A DNA stretch of 64,000 bases, taken from NCBI RefSeq assembly GCF_003112535.1, contig NZ_BEWA01000003.1:406339-470338 (forward strand), written 5' to 3'. This DNA comes from Streptomyces rishiriensis. GTDB taxonomy: Bacteria; Actinomycetota; Actinomycetes; Streptomycetales; Streptomycetaceae. Below, one piece after another: positions 8,231 to 15,490 of this stretch. How positions within the stretch are numbered: position 1 is the stretch's first letter; each line of letters starts with the position of its first letter. The position numbers and the translations under genes are program-made. The notes beneath the pieces are model-generated. The model was given only the letters and a program-made list of their open reading frames with translations, made no database searches and had not been told where the DNA came from.

Positions 8231-9667
8231 GTGACGTCCCGTATCCCGCGCGACTCCAGGCTTCGACTCGTCCGCCCGCGACCCCTGGCCGCCGCCCCCT
8301 CAGCTGTGAACGAGCGGCGCCCGCGCCGCCCCGCACCCCGCCCGCCGGAGGGCACCCCGGCGCCCGCGGAGCTGGCCAGAATGGCGCGCTCCGGACTGGC
8401 CGCCGCGGCCCGCGTCGCCCGCTGGGCCGACAACGCCCTCGGCCCCGGCCGAGACGCCGCGACCACCGAAGGCAAGGCCACGCTCTCCGACGCGACCGCG
8501 CGGCGGGCCGCCGCCGACCTGGGCCTGACCGTCGACCGGATCCGCGCCGACTGGGACACCGCCCGGCTCGCCGGCCTCGTCGAGGTGCACGGCGACAGCG
8601 CTCGCCCCGGCTGGCGGCTGCGTGCCTGGAACCGCGACGACAGCGCCGTCCTGCGCGGCTGGGTCGCCCTGTTCGACGCCTGGTCCCTGGCCTCCCCGGA
8701 ACCGGAGGACCAGGAGCCCGGCGCGGTCGCCGAGGTCGTCTCGGCCATGCCCCAGGTGCTCTCCTTCCTCCAGCTGTCCGCCGGGCCCGTCCCCGTCGAG
8801 CAGCTGCTGGACCTGCTCCGCCAGCGCGTGACCGAACTGCGCACCGAGCGCTGCGAAGTCCCCTACAGCGCCGGTTCCGAGCCCGCGACGCCGCTCGCCC
8901 CGGTCACCTCCGCCGACGTCGAGCCGGCCGAGCCCGCCCAGGACGCCGAACTCGCCCCTCTCCTCGACTGGGCCCTGCACGCCCTCGCCTCCGTGGGCGC
9001 CCTCACCTACGGCGACGCACACGCCACCCTCACCCCACTGGGCAGCTGGGCGGTCTGGGTCAAGCTGGAGCAGATCTGCGTCGCCGCGCAGAGCCCCGCC
9101 GGGAACATCGAGCAGTCGGCCGAGGCCATGCTCCGCGGCTGCGCGCAGCTGCGCCCCAACGCGGCCCGGTCCGAGTACCGCGCCTGGCTCGCCGCCCGCA
9201 CCGTCGGCAGCGCCGTCAGCGAACTGCTGCTGGCCGCCCGCGGGGACGACGCCCTGCTGCGCGGCCTCGCCTTCGAGGCGCTGCGCGTCGTGGGCGCTCC
9301 CGCCGAGCCCGACGTCCGGGCGGTCGTGGACGAGCCCGCCCTGCGGCCGTACGCCCTGCTGTGGCTCGCCGAACACGACGGCGTCGACCCCGAGGACGCC
9401 CACGAGGTGCTCACCCGGCAGGAGGCCACCTGGCTGTGGGTCGACACCGCCGCGGCCGTCGCCGACCACGGCGAGGCGCCGATGCTCGTACGCCACCTGG
9501 AGTCCGCGCTGCAGCCGACCGTGCCGGCGCTGCTGACGGAGGTGCGGGCCGTCGGGCATCCGCGCACCGTGCAGGTGCTGGTGGCGCTGGCCGCCGCGCA
9601 CCCGGACCCGGCGCTGGCCAAGGCCGTGCGCCGGGCCGCCTTCCAGGTGCACACCGGGGGCAGCTGA
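8231..9667 (+). CDS. Conserved Streptomyces protein with helical repeats, function unknown
   Basis: 478-residue soluble protein without a domain I can name. After a basic, Pro-rich N-terminus, residues about 45-110 (ARVARWADNALG, DATARRAAADLGLTVDRIRA) read like a winged-helix-type segment. The rest is alpha-helical, and the C-terminus (about 330-478) looks like HEAT-type repeats (RGLAFEALRVVGAPAEPDVR, ARAAAHPDPALAKAVRRAAF-like). The GTG at 8231 is preceded by GGAAG at 8217-8221 with 9-nt spacing; a TTG 36 nt upstream lacks this. A DNA-binding or scaffold role is only a guess. Confidence 0.8.
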   Translation: MTSRIPRDSRLRLVRPRPLAAAPSAVNERRPRRPAPRPPEGTPAPAELARMARSGLAAAARVARWADNALGPGRDAATTEGKATLSDATARRAAADLGLTVDRIRADWDTARLAGLVEVHGDSARPGWRLRAWNRDDSAVLRGWVALFDAWSLASPEPEDQEPGAVAEVVSAMPQVLSFLQLSAGPVPVEQLLDLLRQRVTELRTERCEVPYSAGSEPATPLAPVTSADVEPAEPAQDAELAPLLDWALHALASVGALTYGDAHATLTPLGSWAVWVKLEQICVAAQSPAGNIEQSAEAMLRGCAQLRPNAARSEYRAWLAARTVGSAVSELLLAARGDDALLRGLAFEALRVVGAPAEPDVRAVVDEPALRPYALLWLAEHDGVDPEDAHEVLTRQEATWLWVDTAAAVADHGEAPMLVRHLESALQPTVPALLTEVRAVGHPRTVQVLVALAAAHPDPALAKAVRRAAFQVHTGGS

Positions 9668-9687
9668 CCGGGCCGCGCGGGGGCCGC

Positions 9688-10101
9688 TCAGCCCGGTATC
9701 TCGGGGGCGTACGTGCCGAAACTCCAGAGGTTGCCCTCGAGATCGCGGGCCATGTAGTCCCGCGAGCCGTACTCCTGGTCCGTCGGGGGCATCAGGATCT
9801 CCGCGCCGTGCTCCACGGCTCGCCGGTGATGTGCGTCGACGTCGTCCACCACGACGTACACGCCGGTCGGGCCCGCGCCCTTCATCGCCGTGTCGAAGAC
9901 GCCGCCGCGGCCCTTGGAGCCCAGCATCACCGCGCCGTTGCCCTGGACCAGCTCGGCGTGCATGACCGAGCCGTCCTCTCCCTCGTACACGGACAGCTCC
10001 GTGAAGCCCAGGGCCTCGGTGAGCTGCCGGATCGCCGCCTTCGCGTCGGCGTACAACACCGTCGGGAAGAGGCTTGGACGCCCGCCGTTCGTAGCTGCCA
10101 T
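9688..10101 (-). CDS. VOC/glyoxalase-family protein
   Basis: 137-residue vicinal-oxygen-chelate protein with one pair of beta-alpha-beta-beta-beta modules: FPTVLYADAKAAIRQLTEALGF at the N-terminus, GVYVVVDDVDAHHRRAVEHGAE in the middle, and DYMARDLEGNLWSFGTY at the end, the last holding the usual D-P/E-x-N-x-W block. Related to PhnB-like or bleomycin-resistance-like VOC proteins; ligand unknown. The ATG at 10101 is preceded by GGGAG at suitable spacing. The frame is open further upstream but there encodes a repetitive DHSSDHSS stretch from tandem 12-mers, which I take as untranslated leader. Confidence 0.87.
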   Translation of the reverse strand: MAATNGGRPSLFPTVLYADAKAAIRQLTEALGFTELSVYEGEDGSVMHAELVQGNGAVMLGSKGRGGVFDTAMKGAGPTGVYVVVDDVDAHHRRAVEHGAEILMPPTDQEYGSRDYMARDLEGNLWSFGTYAPEIPG

Positions 10102-10115
10102 GCCGATCACTCCCT

Positions 10116-10159
10116 TGTGATGCGAGCTGTGATCCGAGCTGTGGTCCGAGCCGTGATCC
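10116..10159. repeat. Tandem 12-bp repeats upstream of the VOC gene
   Basis: Three consecutive imperfect 12-mers (TGTGATGCGAGC, TGTGATCCGAGC, TGTGGTCCGAGC) at 10116-10151, with a partial fourth up to 10159. They lie 15-58 nt upstream of the VOC start codon, where a promoter or operator would be expected. Spacing of 12 bp is about one helical turn. Confidence 0.8.
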
Positions 10160-10354
10160 ATGCCGGATTCCTGACCCGCCCCCCAGTCTGGCACCCGGCA
10201 CCGACAACGCCCCCTGACCGGGGGATCCGGCGCAGGCGCCCGAGCGCGGGACCGGTCGGACCGCTGGACTGATGGACGGACGGACCGCGCAAAAACACGG
10301 CGCCGCGGCCTGATCGAACACCTGGACCCAGAAAAAGTGCTTGCACGGTCCCGT

Positions 10355-10360
10355 TAGACT
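10355..10360 (+). promoter_or_regulatory. -10 box for a leaderless leader-peptide transcript
   Basis: TAGACT lies exactly 6 nt before the ATG at 10367. A TANNNT hexamer 6-7 nt before the start codon is the usual arrangement for leaderless transcripts in actinobacteria. No good -35 hexamer at 17-18 nt is apparent (TTGCAC at 10341-10346 is too close). Confidence 0.6.
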
Positions 10361-10366
10361 GGCGTC

Positions 10367-10390
10367 ATGGCCATTCTCCTCGCGCATTAG
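10367..10390 (+). CDS. Seven-residue leader peptide (MAILLAH) upstream of the ABC-F gene
   Basis: ATG at 10367 followed by codons for AILLAH and a TAG stop at 10388-10390. The ATG coincides with the expected transcription start of a TAGACT promoter, so the ribosome would load directly on it. The stop lies 59 nt before the ABC-F GTG start. The intervening RNA can pair GGCGGGA (10393-10399) with either a nearer CCGCC or a farther TCCCGCC, suggesting mutually exclusive hairpins. ABC-F genes that protect ribosomes are often controlled by translation of such leaders; applying that here is inference. Confidence 0.55.
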   Translation: MAILLAH

Positions 10391-10449
10391 ACGGCGGGAA
10401 CGTCCTCAGCCGCCCATCCCGCCAACGACCCCCGCTCTGGAGTCTGTCC

Positions 10450-12048
10450 GTGATCTCCGCCTCCGGCATCGAGCTGCGCGCCGGCGCCCGCATCCTCATC
10501 GAGAACGCCTCCTTCCGTGTGGCCAAGGGCGACCGCATCGGTCTGGTCGGGCGCAACGGCGCCGGCAAGACCACCCTGACCAAGGTCCTGGCCGGTGAGG
10601 GCATCCCGGCCGCCGGTCAGGTCACCCGCTCCGGCGAGGTCGGCTACCTCCCGCAGGATCCCCGCACCGGCGACCTCGACGTCCTCGCGCGCGACCGCAT
10701 CCTCTCCGCGCGCGGCCTGGACGTCCTGATCCGCAAGATGCGCGAGAACGAACAGCGGATCGCCAACGGCGCCGGCGCCACCCGGGACAAGGCGATGCGC
10801 CAGTACGAGCGCCAGGAGACGGAGTTCCTCACCAAGGGCGGGTACGCCGCCGAGGCCGAGGCCGCCACCATCGCCGCCGCGCTCAACCTGCCCGACCGTG
10901 TGCTCGGCCAGCCCCTGCACACGCTCTCCGGCGGTCAGCGCCGCCGCGTGGAGCTGGCCCGCATCCTGTTCTCCGACGCGGACACCCTGCTCCTCGACGA
11001 GCCGACCAACCACCTCGACGCCGACTCGATCGTCTGGCTGCGCGACTACCTCAAGACCTACCGCGGCGGCTTCATCGTCATCAGCCACGACGTCGACCTG
11101 GTCGAGACGGTCGTCAACAAGGTGTTCTACCTGGACGCCAACCGGTCCCAGATCGACGTCTACAACATGGGCTGGCGGCTCTACCAGCAGCAGCGCGAGT
11201 CCGACGAGAAGCGCCGCAAGCGCGAGCGGCAGAACGCCGAGAAGAAGGCCGCCGCACTGCACTCGCAGGCCGACAAGATGCGCGCCAAGGCCACCAAGAC
11301 GGTCGCGGCGCAGAACATGGCCCGCCGTGCCGACAAGCTGCTGTCCGGCCTGGAGGCGGTCCGCCAGTCCGACAAGGTCGCCAAGCTCCGCTTCCCCGAG
11401 CCCGCGCCCTGCGGCAAGACGCCCCTGATGGCCGAGGGCCTGTCGAAGTCCTACGGCTCGCTGGAGATCTTCACCGACGTCGACCTGGCCATCGACAAGG
11501 GTTCGCGCGTGGTCATCCTCGGCCTCAACGGCGCCGGCAAGACGACCCTGCTGCGGCTGCTCGGCGGCGCCGAACAGCCCGACACCGGCGAGGTCATCGA
11601 GGGCCACGGCCTCAAGCTCGGCTACTACGCCCAGGAGCACGAGACCCTCGACCCGGAGCGCACGGTCCTGGAGAACATGCGCTCCGCCGCCCCCGACCTG
11701 GATCTGGTCGAGGTCCGCAAGACGCTCGGCTCGTTCCTCTTCTCCGGCGACGACGTCGACAAGCCCGCCGGCGTCCTGTCCGGCGGCGAGAAGACCCGGC
11801 TGGCCCTCGCCACCCTCGTGGTCTCCTCGGCCAACGTCCTGCTCCTCGACGAGCCCACCAACAACCTCGACCCGGCCAGCCGCGAGGAGATCCTCGGCGC
11901 GCTGCGCACCTACAAGGGCGCGGTCGTCCTCGTCACCCACGACGAGGGCGCGGTGGAGGCGCTGCAGCCGGAGCGGATCATCCTGCTGCCCGACGGCGTC
12001 GAGGACCTGTGGGGTTCCGACTACGCGGATCTCGTCGCCCTGGCTTGA
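10450..12048 (+). CDS. ABC-F family ATPase (ribosome-associated, EttA/Uup-like)
   Basis: 532-residue soluble protein with two ABC ATPase domains and no membrane domain. Domain 1 has Walker A GRNGAGKTT near 36, signature LSGGQRRRVELARILF near 155 and Walker B TLLLDEPTNHLDADS. A charged linker follows at about 235-290 (ESDEKRRKRERQNAEKKAAA), typical of the P-site tRNA interaction motif. Domain 2 has GLNGAGKTT near 357, LSGGEKTRLALATL near 440 and VLLLDEPTNNLDPAS. ABC-F proteins act on the ribosome as translation factors or antibiotic-resistance proteins; the subfamily cannot be settled by eye. GTG start with GGAG upstream. Probably controlled by the upstream leader peptide. Confidence 0.95.
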   Translation: MISASGIELRAGARILIENASFRVAKGDRIGLVGRNGAGKTTLTKVLAGEGIPAAGQVTRSGEVGYLPQDPRTGDLDVLARDRILSARGLDVLIRKMRENEQRIANGAGATRDKAMRQYERQETEFLTKGGYAAEAEAATIAAALNLPDRVLGQPLHTLSGGQRRRVELARILFSDADTLLLDEPTNHLDADSIVWLRDYLKTYRGGFIVISHDVDLVETVVNKVFYLDANRSQIDVYNMGWRLYQQQRESDEKRRKRERQNAEKKAAALHSQADKMRAKATKTVAAQNMARRADKLLSGLEAVRQSDKVAKLRFPEPAPCGKTPLMAEGLSKSYGSLEIFTDVDLAIDKGSRVVILGLNGAGKTTLLRLLGGAEQPDTGEVIEGHGLKLGYYAQEHETLDPERTVLENMRSAAPDLDLVEVRKTLGSFLFSGDDVDKPAGVLSGGEKTRLALATLVVSSANVLLLDEPTNNLDPASREEILGALRTYKGAVVLVTHDEGAVEALQPERIILLPDGVEDLWGSDYADLVALA

Positions 12049-12331
12049 TCATCGGCGATGGATCATTCGGCCCATCGGTGATCCATCATCTGTGTGAGAT
12101 CTCCTCGTATCGAGGTGTGTCATACATCGATTTCCCGGCCGATCCCTTTGTCGACAAGGGATCGGCCGTCTCGCGTCTCTGACCTGGCACTTCGCGAAAG
12201 AACCCGTTCGGCGGTACGAACGCGCACACGTGGAATCATGGCTTCCGCTTGTGGGGACGCGCTCCTGTCGTCAAAACCGTCTCGCACGGACCTTGCCGAA
12301 TGGGTGGCCATCACGTCCCGGAGGGGTGATC
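12028..12331. promoter_or_regulatory. Cluster of eight GATC sites upstream of the gbn-like gene
   Basis: GATC occurs at 12028, 12047, 12061, 12080, 12098, 12141, 12160 and 12328. At this base composition I would expect about one in 300 bp (rough estimate from about 72% GC). Gbn (SCO1839) is described as a GATC-binding nucleoid protein, so the cluster just before its likely orthologue suggests autoregulation. This is an inference. Confidence 0.55.
12137..12167. terminator. Hairpin after the ABC-F gene with a GATC in each arm
   Basis: Perfect 12-nt arms GGCCGATCCCTT and AAGGGATCGGCC around a 7-nt loop, 89 nt beyond the ABC-F stop. It most likely terminates the ABC-F transcript, but the GATC in each arm means it could also be a Gbn binding site. 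Confidence 0.65.
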
Positions 12332-12370
12332 ATGAGGAGACCAGAGCGCACTTCCCATGAGGAGGCACGG

Positions 12371-12592
12371 GTGGCCGAGACTCTGAAGAAGGGCAGCCGG
12401 GTAACCGGCGCCGCGCGCGACAAGCTCGCGGCAGACCTGAAGAAGAAGTACGACTCCGGTGCGAGCATCCGGGCACTGGCCGAGGAGACCGGCCGCTCGT
12501 ATGGCTTCGTGCACCGGATGCTCAGCGAGTCGGGCGTCACGCTCCGTGGGCGTGGCGGGGCGACCCGAGGCAAGAAGGCCGCCTCGTCCTGA
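12371..12592 (+). CDS. gbn: GATC-binding nucleoid-associated protein Gbn-like (small HTH protein)
   Basis: 73-residue basic protein: MAETLKKGSRVTGAARDKLA, then a single helix-turn-helix SIRALAEETGRSYGFVHRML at about 32-51, and a basic tail RGRGGATRGKKAASS resembling histone-like tails. Length and sequence match what I recall of SCO1839 (Gbn), a Streptomyces nucleoid protein that binds GATC and affects sporulation and antibiotic production. The GTG at 12371 is preceded by GAGGAGG with 5-nt spacing; longer in-frame starts upstream lack this. It precedes an enoyl-CoA hydratase gene, as in S. coelicolor. Eight GATC sites upstream suggest self-control. Confidence 0.9.
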   Translation: MAETLKKGSRVTGAARDKLAADLKKKYDSGASIRALAEETGRSYGFVHRMLSESGVTLRGRGGATRGKKAASS

Positions 12593-12623
12593 CCTCCGGG
12601 CGGCCCATGGGCTTCGACGGTGG

Positions 12624-12655
12624 CCACCCGGTCGGTGATCCGATCGGCCGGGTGG
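12624..12655. terminator. Hairpin between gbn and the enoyl-CoA hydratase gene
   Basis: Arms CCACCCGG (12624-12631) and CCGGGTGG (12648-12655) with a loop that can itself fold. It lies 32 nt after the gbn stop, so gbn probably forms its own transcript. Confidence 0.6.
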
Positions 12656-12671
12656 TTACTGTGCAGTCACT

Positions 12672-12693
12672 TAGCTGACCGCTAGCTGACCGC
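12672..12693. repeat. 11-bp direct repeat upstream of the enoyl-CoA hydratase gene
   Basis: TAGCTGACCGC occurs twice in perfect tandem at 12672-12682 and 12683-12693, 19-40 nt before the start codon, between the hairpin and the ribosome binding site. It is positioned like an operator for a direct-repeat-binding regulator. Confidence 0.6.
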
Positions 12694-12711
12694 ACCCACC
12701 GGAGGCGCCCC

Positions 12712-13515
12712 ATGGCCACGCCCGACCAGGAACTCGTTCCCCTGCTCGACAAGGACGGCGTACGGCTCACCGTCGACGACGCGCTCGCCACGGTGACGCT
12801 GGCCAACCCGGCCAAGCGCAACGCGCAGAGCCCCGCCATGTGGCGGGCCCTCGCCGAAGCCGGGCGGCTGGTGCCGGGCTCCGTCCGCGTGGTCGTGCTG
12901 CGCGGCGAGGGCAAGTCTTTCTCCGCCGGACTCGACCGGCAGATGTTCACGCCCGAGGGGATCGAGGGCGAACCGTCCTTCATCAATCTCGCACGCAGTG
13001 GCGACGCCGAACTCGACGCCGCCATCGCCGGGTTCCAGGAGGGCTTCACCTGGTGGCGGCGCAACGACGTCGTGTCCATCGCCGCCGTCCAGGGCCACGC
13101 CATCGGTGCGGGCTTCCAGCTGGCCCTCGCCTGTGATCTGCGCGTCGTCGCCGACGACGTGCAGTTCGCCATGCGCGAGACCAGCCTCGGCCTGGTACCG
13201 GACCTGACGGGCACACACCCCCTGGTCTCCCTGGTCGGCTACGGCCGCGCGGTCGAGATCTGCCTCACCGGCCGGTTCGTGCACGCCGAGGAGGCGGTGA
13301 GCACCGGCCTGGCCAACGCCGCCGTGCCCGCGACCGACCTCGACACCACCGTCCGCGAGCTGGCCGCGGCGATCCTGGCCGCACCCCGCGAGGCCGTCAT
13401 CGAGACCAAGGCCCTGCTGCGCGGCGCCGGCGACCGCACCTACGACGAACAGCGCGCCGCCGAGCGCGCCGCCCAGGGCCGCCGGCTGCGGGACCTGGCC
13501 GGCCTCGGCGAATAG
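12712..13515 (+). CDS. Enoyl-CoA hydratase/isomerase family protein
   Basis: 267-residue crotonase-fold enzyme, cytoplasmic. Visible: LANPAKRNAQSPAMWRAL at about 30-48, the first oxyanion-hole region VVLRGEGKSFSAGLD near 62, second oxyanion-hole AAVQGHAIGAGFQLALACD near 120, and MRETSLGLVPDLTGTHPL near 148. The usual catalytic Glu pair is only partly kept: the second region reads ETSLGLVPDLTG, so activity as a true hydratase is uncertain. ATG start with GGAGG at good spacing. It follows gbn, the same order as SCO1839-SCO1838. Confidence 0.9.
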   Translation: MATPDQELVPLLDKDGVRLTVDDALATVTLANPAKRNAQSPAMWRALAEAGRLVPGSVRVVVLRGEGKSFSAGLDRQMFTPEGIEGEPSFINLARSGDAELDAAIAGFQEGFTWWRRNDVVSIAAVQGHAIGAGFQLALACDLRVVADDVQFAMRETSLGLVPDLTGTHPLVSLVGYGRAVEICLTGRFVHAEEAVSTGLANAAVPATDLDTTVRELAAAILAAPREAVIETKALLRGAGDRTYDEQRAAERAAQGRRLRDLAGLGE

Positions 13516-13536
13516 CCGCCTTCTCGCGGACCGCGG

Positions 13537-14250
13537 TCACTCCACGGCCGTGACCAGCACGGTCACCGTCGGGTGATCCGGCAGCGCCTCCGACACCGCC
13601 GCGCGCACCTGCCGGGCCACGTCCAGGGCCCGGTGGTGCCCGCTCACCGCGATCTCCACGCGGGCGTGGCGGTGCGGCAGCGCGGTCGCGTGTTCGCGCT
13701 CCTCGATGCGCACCGCCCTGCCGACGACATCGGTCAGCCGGGTCACCCCGGCCACGGACAGCGCGGCGACGGTCGCACGCGCCTCGTCGCCGTGTTGTCT
13801 CGCCCCGACCGGCGGCGGCTCGGGCCCGGGGCGTACCGCCTCCGGTTCCCGCTCCTCGTCCAGCAGGGCCGTCACCCGCAGGTCGACGTCCGACACCACC
13901 AGGCCGAGACGCTCCGTCGCGGCCGCCGCCAGCGCTGAGCGCAGGCGCGACGCCGCCGCTGGCAGCGGCTCGGACGCGTACACGGCGATGTCCGCCGTCA
14001 CCCGCACCGGCCCGGTCGCCGGCGCGCCGGGTGGAGGCGGCACCACGGGCTCGTCCACCCCCGGCGGGCCGGCCGGCGCGATCCGCAGCTCGTCCAGCCG
14101 GACGCCCTCCATATGGCGTACCGCCTTCCGCAGCACCGCCCCGGCCGCCGCCTCCGTGATCCACGCACCGTCCCGCGGGCCGCCCAGGGGGAGCAGCCTG
14201 CCCAGGCCCAGCTGATGCCGTACCGCGCTCGTCCATCCGTCCGCCGTCAT
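13537..14250 (-). CDS. Asp23-cluster partner protein (nucleopolyhedrovirus P10-type family)
   Basis: 237-residue protein transcribed away from the Asp23 operon. N-terminal part MTADGWTSAVRHQLGLGRLL; Pro-rich linker (PPPPGAPATGP) near 80; then two segments that look like Asp23-type alpha/beta modules (VRVTADIAVYASEPLPAAASRLRSAL and the C-terminal ARVEIAVSGHHRALDVARQV). Streptomyces homologues are, as I recall, annotated as nucleopolyhedrovirus P10 family proteins. The ATG at 14250 has GGAG two nucleotides before it. Divergent placement about 100 nt from the Asp23 gene suggests a shared control region and related role in envelope stress. Confidence 0.78.
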   Translation of the reverse strand: MTADGWTSAVRHQLGLGRLLPLGGPRDGAWITEAAAGAVLRKAVRHMEGVRLDELRIAPAGPPGVDEPVVPPPPGAPATGPVRVTADIAVYASEPLPAAASRLRSALAAAATERLGLVVSDVDLRVTALLDEEREPEAVRPGPEPPPVGARQHGDEARATVAALSVAGVTRLTDVVGRAVRIEEREHATALPHRHARVEIAVSGHHRALDVARQVRAAVSEALPDHPTVTVLVTAVE

Positions 14251-14347
14251 TACTCCAGCGTGCCGCATCCCCGGAGCGAGGACGGGCAACCGCGCTTACC
14301 GTGGTCGTAAGGGGGCGAAAAGGAACCGGACGTAAGGACGTACGGCG

Positions 14348-14833
14348 ATGAGCGAGGCAGTCGAGCAGAACCGGACGCAGACCCCCGACGGCGGCACGGA
14401 ATCGCCGCAGACCCGTAAGACGGCCCGGCGCGGCGGCGGGGACCCGGCCACTCGCGGACGGACCACCATCGCCGACGGGGTCGTGGAGAAGATCGCGGGC
14501 CTCGCGGCCCGGGACGTGCTGGGCGTCCACACCATGGGCAGCGGCCTCAGCCGTACCTTCGGCGCCGTGCGCGACCGGGTGCCCGGCGGCTCGAAGTCCG
14601 TCACCCGGGGCGTGAAGGCCGAGGTCGGCGAGGTGCAGACCGCGCTCGACCTGGAGATCGTCGTCGACTACGGCGTGGCCATCGCCGACGTCGCGCAGGC
14701 CGTGCGGGAGAACGTGATCACGGCCGTGGAGCGCATGACGGGCCTGGAGGTCGTCGAGGTCAACATCGCGGTCAGCGACGTCAAACTGCCCGACGACGAG
14801 GACGAGGAGCCCGAGCAGCCCCGGATCCAGTGA
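14348..14833 (+). CDS. Asp23/Gls24 family envelope stress protein
   Basis: 161 residues. A polar, basic N-terminus is followed by the Asp23 domain: GRTTIADGVVEKIAGLAARD (about 36-55), GVHTMG, then VTRGVKAEVGEVQTALDLEI, VDYGVAIADVAQAVRENV and MTGLEVVEVNIAVSDVKLP; it ends in an acidic tail (DEDEEPEQ). Asp23 proteins in Firmicutes are anchored to the membrane by AmaP, and a likely AmaP gene lies four genes downstream, so this is probably the main partner. First gene of a compact five-gene cluster. Confidence 0.93.
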   Translation: MSEAVEQNRTQTPDGGTESPQTRKTARRGGGDPATRGRTTIADGVVEKIAGLAARDVLGVHTMGSGLSRTFGAVRDRVPGGSKSVTRGVKAEVGEVQTALDLEIVVDYGVAIADVAQAVRENVITAVERMTGLEVVEVNIAVSDVKLPDDEDEEPEQPRIQ

Positions 14834-14888
14834 CCCACGCACGACACGCAGCGGCCCCGGGTGACCGGGCCGCCGAGGGGAGAACACC

Positions 14889-15074
14889 TTGAGCATGGCC
14901 GTGGTCGGCATGATCGCCGGCATGGCGCTGGGCTTCGCCGGATACTTCGGCGGGTTCGGGGCCTTCGTGCTGGTGGCGGCGCTGGGCGCCATCGGGTTCG
15001 TCGTCGGCCGGTTCCTGGAAGGGGACCTGGACCTCGGCGACCTGTTCCGCACCCGCGACGACCGCCGCAGGTGA
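14889..15074 (+). CDS. Small glycine-rich membrane protein of the Asp23 cluster
   Basis: 61 residues with a Gly/Ala-rich hydrophobic region of about 38 residues (likely two short helices) and a charged tail EGDLDLGDLFRTRDDRRR. Comparable small membrane proteins (DUF2273-like) accompany Asp23 and AmaP in Firmicutes; the match is by size and context. TTG start chosen because GAGGGGAG lies 6 nt upstream; an ATG 6 nt further in is the alternative. Its stop overlaps the next start (GTGA). Confidence 0.8.
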   Translation: MSMAVVGMIAGMALGFAGYFGGFGAFVLVAALGAIGFVVGRFLEGDLDLGDLFRTRDDRRR

Positions 15075-15490
15075 CCACCGTGACCGAGGGGAGCGACGGC
15101 GTCGGCCGGCGCTCGGCCGCCGTCCCCCCGGGCCGGCGCGGCGCGACCCGCATCGCCGACCGGGTCGTGGCGAAGGTCGCCGCCCAGGCGGCGCGCGAGG
15201 CGGTCGGCCCGCTGCCGCGGGACGCCGGGCCCCCGCACGCGACCGTCGTCGTCCGCCCGCACGCGAGGCCCCGGTCGTCCGGGGAGCCCGCGGCGGACGC
15301 GGCGCACGTCCGGGTCCATCTGGAACTCGACTATCCGACCGACATCGGGGCCCGCTGTCACGAGGTGCGTCGACACGTCGCCGAGCGGGTAGGCGCGTTG
15401 GTGGGAATGGAGGTTCCGGAGGTCGCCGTCCAGGTGGAGCGGCTGCACCTGGCATCTGCCCCCGGCGTGGCACAGGGGAGGACACGATGA
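15071..15490 (+). CDS. Second Asp23-like protein
   Basis: 139 residues. It shows a degenerate Asp23 pattern: GATRIADRVVAKVAAQAARE at about 24-43, then VRVHLELDYPTDIGARCHEV and RRHVAERVGALVGMEVPEVAVQVERL. Starts with a GTG overlapping the previous stop and ends overlapping the next ATG (ATGA), so translation is coupled throughout. Probably a paralogous partner of the first Asp23 protein. Its middle is shorter than in the canonical domain. Confidence 0.82.
   Translation: MTTVTEGSDGVGRRSAAVPPGRRGATRIADRVVAKVAAQAAREAVGPLPRDAGPPHATVVVRPHARPRSSGEPAADAAHVRVHLELDYPTDIGARCHEVRRHVAERVGALVGMEVPEVAVQVERLHLASAPGVAQGRTR

Noticed and set aside
10341..10346. TTGCAC as -35 box for the leader-peptide promoter
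   Set aside because: Only 8 nt from the TAGACT -10 box, too close for a sigma-70-type promoter.
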